Assembly: GCA_903844135.1 (NCBI GenBank)
Contig: CAIMSN010000044.1
Location: 1 to 34,388 of the forward strand
Origin: an uncultured Rhodospirillales bacterium
GTDB taxonomy: Bacteria > Pseudomonadota > Alphaproteobacteria > Acetobacterales > Acetobacteraceae
Length of the DNA stretch: 34,388 nucleotides
Reading direction: 5' to 3'
Every line of letters begins with the position of its first letter. The first letter of the stretch is position 1. Both the position numbers and the translations under genes were made by a program. Below are positions 16,836-24,262 of the stretch, piece by piece. The notes below the pieces were generated by a model. That model saw nothing but the letters and a program-made list of their open reading frames with translations, was not told the origin of the DNA and searched no databases.

Positions 16836-18101
16836 ATGAGCAGCCAACCGATCGAGGTCGCGGTCTGCGTGGTCGGCGCCGGCCCGGTCGGCGCCACCCT
16901 GGCCTGCCGGCTGGGCGCCGCCGGCCTGCCGGTCGCGGTCGTCGATCGCGCCGCCTTGCCACCGATGGAGCATCCGGACTTCGACGGCCGCGCCTACGCG
17001 ATCGCATCCGGCAGCCGCGCCCTGCTGGAGCAGGCCGGGGTCTGGGCCGAGCTGCCGCTGCCGTCCTGCCCGATCGACGACATCCACGTCTCCGACGGCA
17101 AGCCGGGCCGTCCGGCCTCGAAACTGTTCCTGCATTTCGACCATCGCGAGATCGGGATGCCGTTCGGCTGGATGACCGAGGCCCGCAGCCTGCGCGTCGC
17201 CCTCAACGCCACGCTGCACCGGCACCCCACGGTGCAGGTGATCGCGCCGACCGAGGCGCAGGTCAGCCGCACGCCGCAGGGCGCGGTGATCCGCACCGGC
17301 GACGGGCGCACCATCCACGCGCGGCTGGTGGTGGCGGCAGAGGGCCGCGACAGTCCGCTCCGCCGCCAGGCCGGCATCCCGGTCACAAGACTGCGCTATG
17401 GTCAGAGCGGCCTGGTCTGCGCCGTTGCCCATGAATGGCCGCATCACAACCAGGCGCTGGAGCATTTCCTGCCCGGCGGACCGTTCGCGCAGCTGCCGAT
17501 GGCGGCCACCGAGGGCGCGCCCCACCTGTCGGCGATCGTCTGGAGCGAGCGCGACGCGCTGGTGGACCGGCTGATCGCGCTGCCCGACGCCGCCTTCGCC
17601 CGCGAGGTGCAGCGCCGGCTCGGACAGCATCTGGGCGAGGTCCGTCCGATCGGCCGGCGCTGGATGTATCGGCTGAGCGCGCTGCACGCGCATCGCTATG
17701 CCGACACCAGGCTGGCGCTGATCGGCGATGCGGCGCACGGCATCCACCCGATCGCCGGCCAGGGACTCAATCTCGGCTTCCGCGACGTGATGTCGCTGTC
17801 CGACCTGCTGATCGACGCCCACGCACGCGGCGAGGATGTCGGCAACGACCTGCTGCTGCGCCGCTATCAGGCGGCGCGACGCCCGGCCAACCTGGCCATG
17901 CTGGCCGCCACCGATCTGCTGGACCGCCTGTTCAGCAACGACAATCCGGCGATCCGGCTGGCGCGCGATCTCGGCATCGCCGGCGTCAACCGCATGCCGC
18001 GGCTGCGGCGCGCCTTCATGCAGGCGGCGATGGGCAGCCTCGATGCGGCGCCCCCTGGACTCGCACGCGCCGCCGACCAACCCTATCTGCCCTCAGAATG
18101 A
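16836..18101 (+). CDS. UbiH/UbiF/COQ6-family FAD monooxygenase
   Basis: A 421-residue flavoprotein hydroxylase of the family that adds hydroxyl groups to the ubiquinone ring. The FAD dinucleotide loop VVGAGPVGAT is near residues 12-21. The second motif is in AAEGRDSPLR, and the third, GDAAHGIHPIAGQGLNLGFRD, holds the GD and the ribose/pyrophosphate contacts. AGGAGC lies 8 bases before the ATG. Which ring position it hydroxylates cannot be read from sequence, since alphaproteobacterial UbiH, UbiF and UbiL members vary in specificity. It is divergent from glnK and 21 bases upstream of cysE, so probably cotranscribed with it. Confidence 0.88.
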   Translation: MSSQPIEVAVCVVGAGPVGATLACRLGAAGLPVAVVDRAALPPMEHPDFDGRAYAIASGSRALLEQAGVWAELPLPSCPIDDIHVSDGKPGRPASKLFLHFDHREIGMPFGWMTEARSLRVALNATLHRHPTVQVIAPTEAQVSRTPQGAVIRTGDGRTIHARLVVAAEGRDSPLRRQAGIPVTRLRYGQSGLVCAVAHEWPHHNQALEHFLPGGPFAQLPMAATEGAPHLSAIVWSERDALVDRLIALPDAAFAREVQRRLGQHLGEVRPIGRRWMYRLSALHAHRYADTRLALIGDAAHGIHPIAGQGLNLGFRDVMSLSDLLIDAHARGEDVGNDLLLRRYQAARRPANLAMLAATDLLDRLFSNDNPAIRLARDLGIAGVNRMPRLRRAFMQAAMGSLDAAPPGLARAADQPYLPSE

Positions 18102-18122
18102 ACCGTTAGCCGGGCGCGCACG

Positions 18123-18983
18123 ATGGACGACCTCACCCTCACCGCCGATCCGGCCGCCGGACAGTCGACCGCCGGCGTGTCCACCACCGACGCGATCGAT
18201 CTCGGCCTGCTCTGGCGCCAGCTGGTCGAGGACGCGGGCTGCTGCGGCGATCCGATCATGGGCCGGCTGATGCGCAGCTCCATCCATGCGCATGCCGACT
18301 TTCCGGCGGCGCTGGCCGGGCTGATCGGCCGCAAGCTGGCCGACCTGACGGTGCCGGCCGAGGCGCTGACCGAGATGGCCACCGCGGCGCATCGCGCCGA
18401 TCCGGACATCGTCGCCGCGTCGGCCGCCGATCTGGTGGCGATCCGCGAGCGCGACCCGGCCTGCCCCGACTACGTCACGCCGTTCCTGTATTTCAAAGGC
18501 TTCCAGGCGCTGCAGATCTATCGCGTCGCCCATCACCTCTGGAACGACGGCCGGCGCCACCTGGCGCAGCACCTGCAGAGCCGCTGCTCGGAGATGTTCG
18601 GCCTCGACGTGCATCCCGCCGCGCTGATCGGCCGGCGCGTGCTGATCGACCACGGCACCGGCATCGTCATCGGCGAGACCGCCGTGCTCGAGGACGACGT
18701 GTCGATGCTGCAGGGCGTGACGCTCGGCGGCACCGGCAAGAATGTCGGCGACCGCCACCCCAAGATACGCCGCGGCGTGCTGATCGGCGCCGGCGCCAAG
18801 ATCCTCGGCAACATCGAGATCGGCGAATGCGCCAAGATCGGCGCCGGCAGCATCGTGCTCGAGGCGGTGCGGCCGTTCACCACCGTGGTGGGTAATCCGG
18901 CGCGGGTGGTGGGCACGCGGCACTCCAACATGCCGTCGCTGACCATGGATCAGACGCTGCCGCCGCCGGATTACATGATCTGA
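18123..18983 (+). CDS. cysE: Serine O-acetyltransferase
   Basis: CysE makes O-acetylserine from serine and acetyl-CoA, the first step of cysteine synthesis. The 286 residues include the helical N-terminal domain (from about residue 25) and a left-handed beta-helix from about 160: LDVHPAALIGRRVLIDHGTG, IGETAVLEDDVSMLQGVTLGGTG, then hexapeptide turns to the NPARVVG cap. The catalytic His of DHGTG and the acetyl-CoA-contacting GGTGK are visible. The protein ends in Ile (PPDYMI), fitting the C-terminal isoleucine that docks into CysK in the cysteine synthase complex. Confidence 0.93.
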   Translation: MDDLTLTADPAAGQSTAGVSTTDAIDLGLLWRQLVEDAGCCGDPIMGRLMRSSIHAHADFPAALAGLIGRKLADLTVPAEALTEMATAAHRADPDIVAASAADLVAIRERDPACPDYVTPFLYFKGFQALQIYRVAHHLWNDGRRHLAQHLQSRCSEMFGLDVHPAALIGRRVLIDHGTGIVIGETAVLEDDVSMLQGVTLGGTGKNVGDRHPKIRRGVLIGAGAKILGNIEIGECAKIGAGSIVLEAVRPFTTVVGNPARVVGTRHSNMPSLTMDQTLPPPDYMI

Positions 18984-19014
18984 GGGGAAGGGAGGAAGGA
19001 AGGGGCTCCGCCGG

Positions 19015-19053
19015 CCAAGGGCGGTCGCCCTTGGAACCCGGTCCTAGGACCGG
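19015..19053. repeat. Double-hairpin intergenic element between cysE and the DCC gene
   Basis: CCAAGGGCG/CGCCCTTGG (19015-19034) is followed by the 16-bp palindrome CCGGTCCTAGGACCGG (19038-19053), which overlaps the stop codon of the DCC gene. The plan is the same as at 9740-9783. It serves as the shared 3' end of two convergent genes. Confidence 0.65.
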
Positions 19054-19391
19054 AGCAGGCGTTGCAGGCGGGGGCGGATGATCAGGAAGCGGTCGTAAAC
19101 ACGTTCCAGTACGGCCAGCACGTGGCGGTTGCGGGCGGCGAGGCCGAGCGGGCGCAGCATTGGGATCGCGCGCCACATCGCGGCGAAGGCGGCGGCGCCT
19201 TGCAGCACCAACCCGTCCTCGCGCGCATGGAACCGAGCCAGCAACGTCCGCCGGTCGATCGGGCAATCGGTGGCGCCCTGGGAGACGTCCTCGAACCGGA
19301 TCGCGCCGTTGCGGTCGAGCCGGCGCATCAGGGCGATCTCGCGCCGACACAGCGGACAGCCGCCGTCGTACCAAACCAGAAGCGTGCTCAT
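19044..19391 (-). CDS. DCC family thiol-disulfide oxidoreductase-like protein (DUF393)
   Basis: A 115-residue protein opening [19 protein letters not shown], with the DxxCPxC signature of the DCC family and a thioredoxin-like length. The two cysteines suggest redox chemistry, but no substrate is known. The start at 19391 matches the usual family N-terminus, although no strong ribosome-binding site precedes it. It is divergent from the FAD oxidoreductase with only 38 bases between the start codons, so the promoters must overlap or lie within coding sequence. That suggests shared control. Confidence 0.85.
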   Translation of the reverse strand: MSTLLVWYDGGCPLCRREIALMRRLDRNGAIRFEDVSQGATDCPIDRRTLLARFHAREDGLVLQGAAAFAAMWRAIPMLRPLGLAARNRHVLAVLERVYDRFLIIRPRLQRLLRS

Positions 19392-19429
19392 GCCGTTGAG
19401 ATGGGCATCCTCGCTCGGAGAACCAGACC

Positions 19430-20407
19430 ATGCAGATCGCCGTGATCGGCGCCGGACTCGCCGGTCTCGCCTGCGCCGAACAACTGCGCGACTCCGGGCA
19501 CGCGCCGATCCTGTTCGAGAAGTCGCGCGGCGTCGGCGGCAGGATGTCGACCAGGCGGGTCGAGATCGATCATGGCCAGGTCGGCTTCGACCATGGCGCG
19601 CAATACATGACCGTGCGCGATCCCGGCTTCGTCCGCCTGGTGCAAAGCTGGCAGGCGGCGGGACTCGCGGCACCCTGGCCGGCGGCCGGCGACGAGGCCT
19701 GGGTCGGCGTCCCCGGCATGAACGCGCCGGCGCGCGCGATGGCGGACCGGTTCGACGTCCGGCGCGGACAGCGCGTCACCGCGCTGGAGGCGTGGCCGGA
19801 CGGCTGGCACCTGCGTCTGGCGGACGAGCAGGAAACCGCGGGACCGTTCGCGGCGGCGATCGTGGCGGTGCCGGCAGAGCAGGCCGGCCCACTGCTGGCC
19901 GCGATCGCTCCGGACTGGTCGGCGCTGGCACTGGCCACCCGCTCCTCGCCCTGCTGGACGGTGATGGCGGCCTTCGCCGCGCGCCTGCCGGTGGAAACCG
20001 ACGTGATCAAGAAACGCGGCCCGATCGGCTGGGCGGCGCGCAATTCCGCCAAGCCGGGACGGTCGGGCCCCGAGGCCTGGGTGATCCAGGCCGACGCGGA
20101 CTGGTCGGCCGCGAACCTGGAAATGACCCCCGAACAGGCGCAGGACCGGCTGCTCGGGATCTTCGCCGAAACGATGGGTCTCGACCTGCCGCAGACGCTC
20201 AGCCTGTCGGCGCATCGCTGGCGCTACGCGAAGTCCGGTACGGCGGAGCGGGGCACGGCGGAGCGGGGCACGGCGGCGCGGACCGCGCTGTGGGACCCGG
20301 ACCGGCGCCTCGGCGTCTGCGGCGACTGGCTGCTCGGTCCGCGGGTGGAAAGCGCGTTCCTGTCCGGGACCGGGCTGGCGGCGATGATTCCCGCGCAGGC
20401 CGGATGA
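19430..20407 (+). CDS. NAD/FAD-dependent oxidoreductase (COG3380-like amine-oxidase fold)
   Basis: This 325-residue flavoprotein starts [19 protein letters not shown], a dinucleotide-binding loop, followed by [15 protein letters not shown], the amine-oxidase-type FAD motif. It ends with the FAD-contacting [19 protein letters not shown]. It fits the family of predicted NAD/FAD-dependent oxidoreductases often found beside photolyase or cryptochrome genes; the substrate is unknown. GGAGAA lies 8 bases before the ATG. Its stop overlaps the DUF2256 start. Three 15-bp tandem units (20237-20281) insert GTAER-type repeats before the last strand. Confidence 0.8.
   Translation: MQIAVIGAGLAGLACAEQLRDSGHAPILFEKSRGVGGRMSTRRVEIDHGQVGFDHGAQYMTVRDPGFVRLVQSWQAAGLAAPWPAAGDEAWVGVPGMNAPARAMADRFDVRRGQRVTALEAWPDGWHLRLADEQETAGPFAAAIVAVPAEQAGPLLAAIAPDWSALALATRSSPCWTVMAAFAARLPVETDVIKKRGPIGWAARNSAKPGRSGPEAWVIQADADWSAANLEMTPEQAQDRLLGIFAETMGLDLPQTLSLSAHRWRYAKSGTAERGTAERGTAARTALWDPDRRLGVCGDWLLGPRVESAFLSGTGLAAMIPAQAG
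20237..20281 (+). repeat. Three 15-bp tandem repeats within the oxidoreductase gene
   Basis: Units GGTACGGCGGAGCGG, GGCACGGCGGAGCGG and GGCACGGCGGCGCGG are contiguous and in frame. They encode [10 protein letters not shown] and GTAAR, an insertion in a surface region before the conserved FAD-binding end. Confidence 0.85.
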
Positions 20408-20583
20408 TGCCGCGCGGCGTCGCCAAATCCGATCTGCCGACCAAGATCTGCGCCGCCTGCGGCCGGCCGTTCGCCTGGCGAAAGAAGTGGGCGCGCGACT
20501 GGGACCGGGTTCGCTACTGCTCCGACGCCTGCCGCGGGAAGAAGGCTTCCGGGACGGATCAGCCGGCGCGGGTAAGCTCGTAG
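20404..20583 (+). CDS. Small zinc-ribbon-like DUF2256 protein
   Basis: A 59-residue protein (58 if the next ATG at 20407 is used) carrying [17 protein letters not shown] and [12 protein letters not shown]. The Cys-x2-Cys and Cys-x3-Cys pairs, with the FxWRKKW core, are diagnostic of the DUF2256 family. The four cysteines probably bind zinc. Function is unknown; family members often neighbour photolyase/cryptochrome genes. It starts inside the stop of the oxidoreductase gene (ATGA), so it is translationally coupled. Its last 25 bases overlap the 3' end of rlmB on the other strand. It is easily missed because of its size. Confidence 0.88.
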   Translation: MMPRGVAKSDLPTKICAACGRPFAWRKKWARDWDRVRYCSDACRGKKASGTDQPARVSS

Positions 20584-21446
20584 AGCGCCACCGCGGCGGC
20601 ATTGGAGACGTTCAGGCTCTCCATCGCGCCTGGCATCGAAAGTCCGGCGATCTCGTCGCAGCTCTCGCGCGTCAGCCGGCGCAGCCCCTCGCCCTCGGCG
20701 CCGAGCACCAGCGCCACGCGACGTTCGCGGAACGCGGTGCCGACCAGCGTGCCGCCGCCGGCATCGAGACCGACCGTCCACAATCCGGCGGCTTTCAGCG
20801 CCGCCAGGGTGCGCGACAAATTGACGGCGCGCAGCAGCGGCACCGTCTCCAGCGCCCCGGACGCGGCCTTGGCCAGCACGCCGGTCTCCTCGGGCGCATT
20901 GCGGTCCTGAACGATCACCGCGGCGACCCCGAACGCGGCGGCGGAGCGCAGGATCGCACCGACATTGCGCGGATCGGTCACCTGGTCGAGCAGCAATACC
21001 GGGCCGGGGCGCAGCAGCACCTGGTCGAGCGGCGGCGTCGCCAGAGGATCGGCCAGCAGCGCCATACCGGAATGCACCGCGTCGCGGCCGAGCAGCGCGT
21101 CGAGCCGGGCGCGATCGGTGCGTTCGGCGGCGAGCGGCAGCGGCCCGGCCATACGCCCGGCCAGGCCGGCCTCCGCTTCCTCGGTCAGCAGCAGGCGGCG
21201 CAGCCGGCGGTTCGGGTTGTGCAGCGCGGCGACCACCGGATGTGTGCCGTAGAGCCAGTTCGCCGCCCCGCTCGGGCCGCCCTGGTTCGGCCGCCCGCCC
21301 TGGGCGGGTGCGGACGGCGTCCGCGGACCGCGCGGACGCTCGCTGTCGCGCGGCCGGCCCTGGTTGGGCGCGGGGCCGCGCTTCGGGGCCTCGGACGGAC
21401 GCTGGCCGGTTCGGTCGCCGTTGCGGCTGGGGGGTCTGGGTGGCAT
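20559..21446 (-). CDS. rlmB: 23S rRNA 2'-O-ribose methyltransferase (RlmB/TrmH family)
   Basis: A 295-residue SPOUT methyltransferase that probably methylates G2251 of 23S rRNA in the peptidyl-transferase centre. Residues 1-60 are Pro/Arg/Gly-rich and disordered. A substrate-binding domain starts at [11 protein letters not shown]. The knotted catalytic domain has motif 1 [16 protein letters not shown], motif 2 [14 protein letters not shown] and motif 3 [17 protein letters not shown]. Other TrmH relatives are possible, but the length and the N-terminal domain favour RlmB. It is divergent from tRNA-Tyr and convergent with DUF2256. Confidence 0.9.
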   Translation of the reverse strand: MPPRPPSRNGDRTGQRPSEAPKRGPAPNQGRPRDSERPRGPRTPSAPAQGGRPNQGGPSGAANWLYGTHPVVAALHNPNRRLRRLLLTEEAEAGLAGRMAGPLPLAAERTDRARLDALLGRDAVHSGMALLADPLATPPLDQVLLRPGPVLLLDQVTDPRNVGAILRSAAAFGVAAVIVQDRNAPEETGVLAKAASGALETVPLLRAVNLSRTLAALKAAGLWTVGLDAGGGTLVGTAFRERRVALVLGAEGEGLRRLTRESCDEIAGLSMPGAMESLNVSNAAAVALYELTRAG

Positions 21447-21484
21447 ACGCCGATCCTAATGCGGCCGGCCGGTTTCGTCTCGCA

Positions 21485-21513
21485 TTGACAGAGGCGGCTT
21501 TCGGCCCTAGGTC
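21485..21513 (+). promoter_or_regulatory. Promoter of tRNA-Tyr
   Basis: A perfect TTGACA (21485-21490), a 17-base spacer and TAGGTC (21508-21513) end 11 bases before the tRNA. Confidence 0.6.
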
Positions 21514-21524
21514 CGGCGCCGGCC

Positions 21525-21610
21525 GGAAGGGTGCCCGAGTGGCTAAAGGGGGCGGACTGTAAATCCGCTGGCGTACGCCTACGTTGGTTCGAATCCAACC
21601 CCTTCCACCA
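21525..21610 (+). tRNA. tRNA-Tyr (GTA)
   Basis: An 86-base class II tRNA. The acceptor GGAAGGG pairs with CCCTTCC, the discriminator is A, and CCA is encoded. The anticodon loop CTGTAAA gives GTA. A long variable arm (GCGTACGC) and a T-loop TTCGAAT are present. Confidence 0.97.
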
Positions 21611-21765
21611 TAGAATGCGGCCAAGATCGTCGTCATGACAGGACCGTGCGCCGGCGTCCGGTCGGCGGCCGTTTGAGCGTCCGACGCGTTCGGCAGATCG
21701 ACCGTCGACAGCGGCGTTCATGTCCGCATCGGCCTCTTCCGGACACTCAGCGCGTTGTTCGCGAC

Positions 21766-22284
21766 TCACACGCCGGACAGCAGCGCCTCCGCCCTGCTCA
21801 GATGCGACTGCACGACCGGCATCCTGTCGCCCGCATACGTCTTGAGGGCGGGATTGGTCCCGGAGACGGACTCGGTCTGGTAGGCCTGGAGGAGCTCCTT
21901 GTGACGCGCGACCTCCGCGGCCAGATAGGCCTTGTCGAATGGTGCGCCGCTTTCGTTCGACATTGCGCGAATGTCGGTATTCTGCGTGTCGCTGGGCGAC
22001 GTCGGCACCGACATGCCCTGCGCAGTCGCAACGTTTCGCAGTCCGACATTCATGTTGTCGTGATCGGCGAGCATCTTCGCTGCAAATGCCTTCACCGCCG
22101 GCGATCCGGCGTTCGTCGCGGCGTAGCTGGCCGAGAGTTCTTCGGCCATTCCGTCCTGGAAGGCGGTCTGGACGAAGCCTGCGTCGCCGGCGATCGCGGC
22201 GCCTGGACCGGATTGATCCGGAGCCGCACAGGCAGCGACCGCAAGCAGCGGAAACAGGAGGATTGCCAATGAGCGATGCTGCAT
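21766..22284 (-). CDS. DUF4142 lipoprotein
   Basis: A 172-residue predicted lipoprotein (MQHRSLAILLFPLLAVAAC, lipidated Cys19) with a helical, ferritin-like DUF4142 domain. AGFVQTAFQDGMAEELSASYAA opens it, followed by KAFAAKMLADHDNMN and a second helical pair with AAEVARHKELLQAYQ. DUF4142 proteins are common in soil and plant-associated alphaproteobacteria and are often stress-linked, but have no proven activity. The start at 22284 gives the lipoprotein signal; the open frame continues 44 codons upstream without homology. It is the first of three exported proteins on the minus strand. Confidence 0.85.
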   Translation of the reverse strand: MQHRSLAILLFPLLAVAACAAPDQSGPGAAIAGDAGFVQTAFQDGMAEELSASYAATNAGSPAVKAFAAKMLADHDNMNVGLRNVATAQGMSVPTSPSDTQNTDIRAMSNESGAPFDKAYLAAEVARHKELLQAYQTESVSGTNPALKTYAGDRMPVVQSHLSRAEALLSGV

Positions 22285-22675
22285 GATTGCTTGTCCCGGG
22301 TTCGAGAAACTCACCATTGTTGCGTCAGACGAGCGATTGTCGCACCCGCGGCAGCAACAACCGAAGTAGCAACAACCGTACCGGCGAATGACCGTTGCAT
22401 GGATCGGTGACGACATCGACGGACCGTCGCGGAATCCGGCTCGTCGCCAATCTCATGCTCGCCCGGGACTGTCACGGGTCTTGCGAACCGGATGCCTGTC
22501 GCAGCGCGGGCTCGACGGGAAATGCCGAGCCGGTTTATCCCGCGAATCGATTGCCGGTACGGAACACGGACGCCCCTCGAGGCGACGGCGACGCGCGGTC
22601 GCCGCCGCGACAAGAGCGGAAGCGAAAGCGCGCGTTCCGTCCCTTGCGCCTGGCGGCGTCGAGCCGCCGGCGGAC
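22285..22675. other. Gene-free stretch between DUF4142 and YfdX genes
   Basis: No coding region is convincing in this 391-base gap. The only structure seen is an 11-bp direct repeat AGCAACAACCG (22353-22363 and 22368-22378) about 70 bases upstream of the DUF4142 start codon, a possible regulator site. Confidence 0.5.
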
Positions 22676-23419
22676 CTAGCCGTTCGAGACGTTCCCGGCG
22701 GAAGACGCGGACGACTTGACGGCCTTATCGTTCACGATGGTGGTTTCGTAGCGCACCGCGTCCTGGGCCTGACGCAGCGCCTGGCTGGCGCCGTAATAGT
22801 CCCTGCTGGCCAGCAGGGTCGAGGCCTGGGCGATATCTGCCGTACTCTGCTTCAGCGGGGCCACGGCGAGGGTATAATCAGCGGTGACCGAGGCGACCTT
22901 CAGGACGTCATGCGCCTTGTCGGGTTCGCCCTTGCGCAGATGCTCGTTCGCCTCGGCGATCGCGGCGCTCTTTTCCGGTGTCGGCGCCAGGGTCTCGTCG
23001 AGCGCCAGCTCGCCGTCGATCGGCACCCAGGCGATCTTCGCGGTGGAGGTCGGGCCGGTTGCCGGAGCGGTGGCATCGCCGGCCGCCATCTTGGCGGGCT
23101 TCAGATCGGCTTCCGCCTTCATGAACACCGTGTCATCCGTCTTGGCGCGGTCCAACGACTGCTTCGCATCGGCGACAAGCTTGACCGCGAAAGCCGGCTT
23201 GCCGTCGAAGATCGCCAGCCGCGCCAGCGCAACGTCCTGGAAGGCGTGAGCCCCGTCGATCGAGAGTTTCGCGTAGTCTTTCGCGTCCATCCCGCCGGCA
23301 TGGGCGTCGGGCGCCGCGGTCGCCGCGGTCGCTGCGGTCGCTGCGGTCGCCGCAAAGGCAGCCGACTGGCCGATGGACAGGGCAAGGAAACTGGTGGCGA
23401 ACAGCAACGACGTCTTCAT
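22676..23419 (-). CDS. YfdX family periplasmic protein
   Basis: This 247-residue exported protein has a Sec signal peptide (MKTSLLFATSFLALSIGQSAAFA) and the YfdX fold. DAKDYAKLSIDGAHAFQDVALARLAIFDG opens the domain, followed by the VKLVADAKQSLDRA helix, the WVPIDGELALDETL block and a C-terminal helical part ending in QALRQAQDAVRYETTIV. In E. coli yfdX belongs to the EvgA acid-resistance regulon. A strong AGGAGG precedes the ATG by 6 bases. The end of the signal region contains AAT tripeptides encoded by 9-bp repeats. It is flanked by two small lipoprotein genes on the same strand. Confidence 0.88.
   Translation of the reverse strand: MKTSLLFATSFLALSIGQSAAFAATAATAATAATAAPDAHAGGMDAKDYAKLSIDGAHAFQDVALARLAIFDGKPAFAVKLVADAKQSLDRAKTDDTVFMKAEADLKPAKMAAGDATAPATGPTSTAKIAWVPIDGELALDETLAPTPEKSAAIAEANEHLRKGEPDKAHDVLKVASVTADYTLAVAPLKQSTADIAQASTLLASRDYYGASQALRQAQDAVRYETTIVNDKAVKSSASSAGNVSNG
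23313..23354 (-). repeat. 9-bp tandem repeats in the YfdX signal region
   Basis: Four full units (GCCGCGGTC twice, GCTGCGGTC twice) and a partial fifth encode repeated Ala-Thr-Ala just after the signal peptide. The 9-bp unit keeps the reading frame. Confidence 0.8.
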
Positions 23420-23562
23420 GTAAGCCTCCTGGATCGGTGAGGTCGAAGCAGGCCGGCTGGCCCGCCCCGGACGAAAGATCCAACTCCGACAAGCAGCGTT
23501 TCGTTTCGTGTTTTTTGCGTCATCTCGGGGACAGGCATGCGGCTGGCTCGCTCCGGATCATG

Positions 23563-23961
23563 TCAGGACGACGCGTCCTCGATCGCGGCGGCTGGAAGCA
23601 TCGCGAACAGCGACGTGGCGCGGCTGTCTTGCGTCCGCGCCAGCGCGGTCCGCTTCTCCCTGACGAGGGTCCGGAAGGCGCGTATCGAGAGCCGGCCCCG
23701 GTCCACGTCCATGGCGCGCCGCTCGACCGCGTCTGCATAGCGGGCGAACACGGCGGTCTCTGCCGGCGCGAGCCATCGGGCGTACGCCATGTCCGCGGCG
23801 TCCTCGCAGCGGAGAAGCGACGTGAGGGAGCCTTTGGCGAGCGGGTATGTGCCCTGGCATGCCGAGACGTCGGTTCTTGCCTGATCGTGTGCCTGACGCA
23901 CGCTCGTGACACCGCAGCCGCTCAGGCAGAGCAGGGCGAGACAAAGGATCGTTCTACGCAT
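23563..23961 (-). CDS. Small lipoprotein of unknown function
   Basis: A 132-residue predicted lipoprotein with signal MRRTILCLALLCLSGC (Cys16). The mature part is mainly helical and charged. It has a conserved-looking pair of cysteines (ACQGTYPLAKG and LRCEDAADMAYARW) followed by a helical stretch rich in Arg and Ala. I do not recognise a named family. GGGAGG precedes the ATG by 8 bases. It lies 143 bases upstream of yfdX on the same strand and may share its regulation. Confidence 0.75.
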   Translation of the reverse strand: MRRTILCLALLCLSGCGVTSVRQAHDQARTDVSACQGTYPLAKGSLTSLLRCEDAADMAYARWLAPAETAVFARYADAVERRAMDVDRGRLSIRAFRTLVREKRTALARTQDSRATSLFAMLPAAAIEDASS

Positions 23962-24011
23962 GCAGGGCCCTCCCGAGAGAAGCCTAGGCGCCCGGAATGA
24001 ACGTGACCCGG

Positions 24012-24032
24012 TCCGGATGCTTAAGATCCGGA
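24012..24032. promoter_or_regulatory. Inverted repeat upstream of the ClC gene
   Basis: TCCGGAT (24012-24018) and ATCCGGA (24026-24032) flank a 7-base spacer in the divergent gap between the lipoprotein and the ClC gene. It could be an operator for either gene. No clear -35/-10 pair was fixed in 23962-24208, which otherwise seems gene-free. Confidence 0.35.
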
Positions 24033-24208
24033 AAGCTTCGGTTTGGAAGGGTTCTCCGTTGCCGGTATTCCGATGATGGAGCGTGGTCTTCACGGGTGCG
24101 GACGATGGTGCCTGATGAAGGCCGGGTCGTGAACGCGTTCGACCGATCGGCGGAGGTCTGCAAATGCTGACGATCCGGTTGCCACGACCCTGAGTTTTCT
24201 GGCAAGGC

Positions 24209-24262
24209 ATCGCGGAATGCAGCATGACCATACATCCATGCGCCAAGGCGCAATTCCGCGAT
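24209..24262 (+). promoter_or_regulatory. Leader hairpin over the ClC start codon
   Basis: ATCGCGGAAT (24209-24218) pairs perfectly with ATTCCGCGAT (24253-24262), whose last two bases are the AT of the start codon. An inner stem GCATG/CATGC (24222-24226, 24237-24241) stacks inside. The only Shine-Dalgarno-like bases (AAGG, 24245-24248) sit in the internal loop. Closed, this would hide the initiation site. Confidence 0.45.

Noticed and set aside
20404-20583. Reading the DUF2256 region as the tail of a long frame starting at 19129
   Set aside because: The upstream part is a shadow of the flavoprotein; only the last 59 codons carry the family motif and have their own coupled start.
23313-23354. 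Short tandem repeats as a CRISPR array
   Set aside because: Units are 9 bp, contiguous and in frame inside a coding region, with no spacers.
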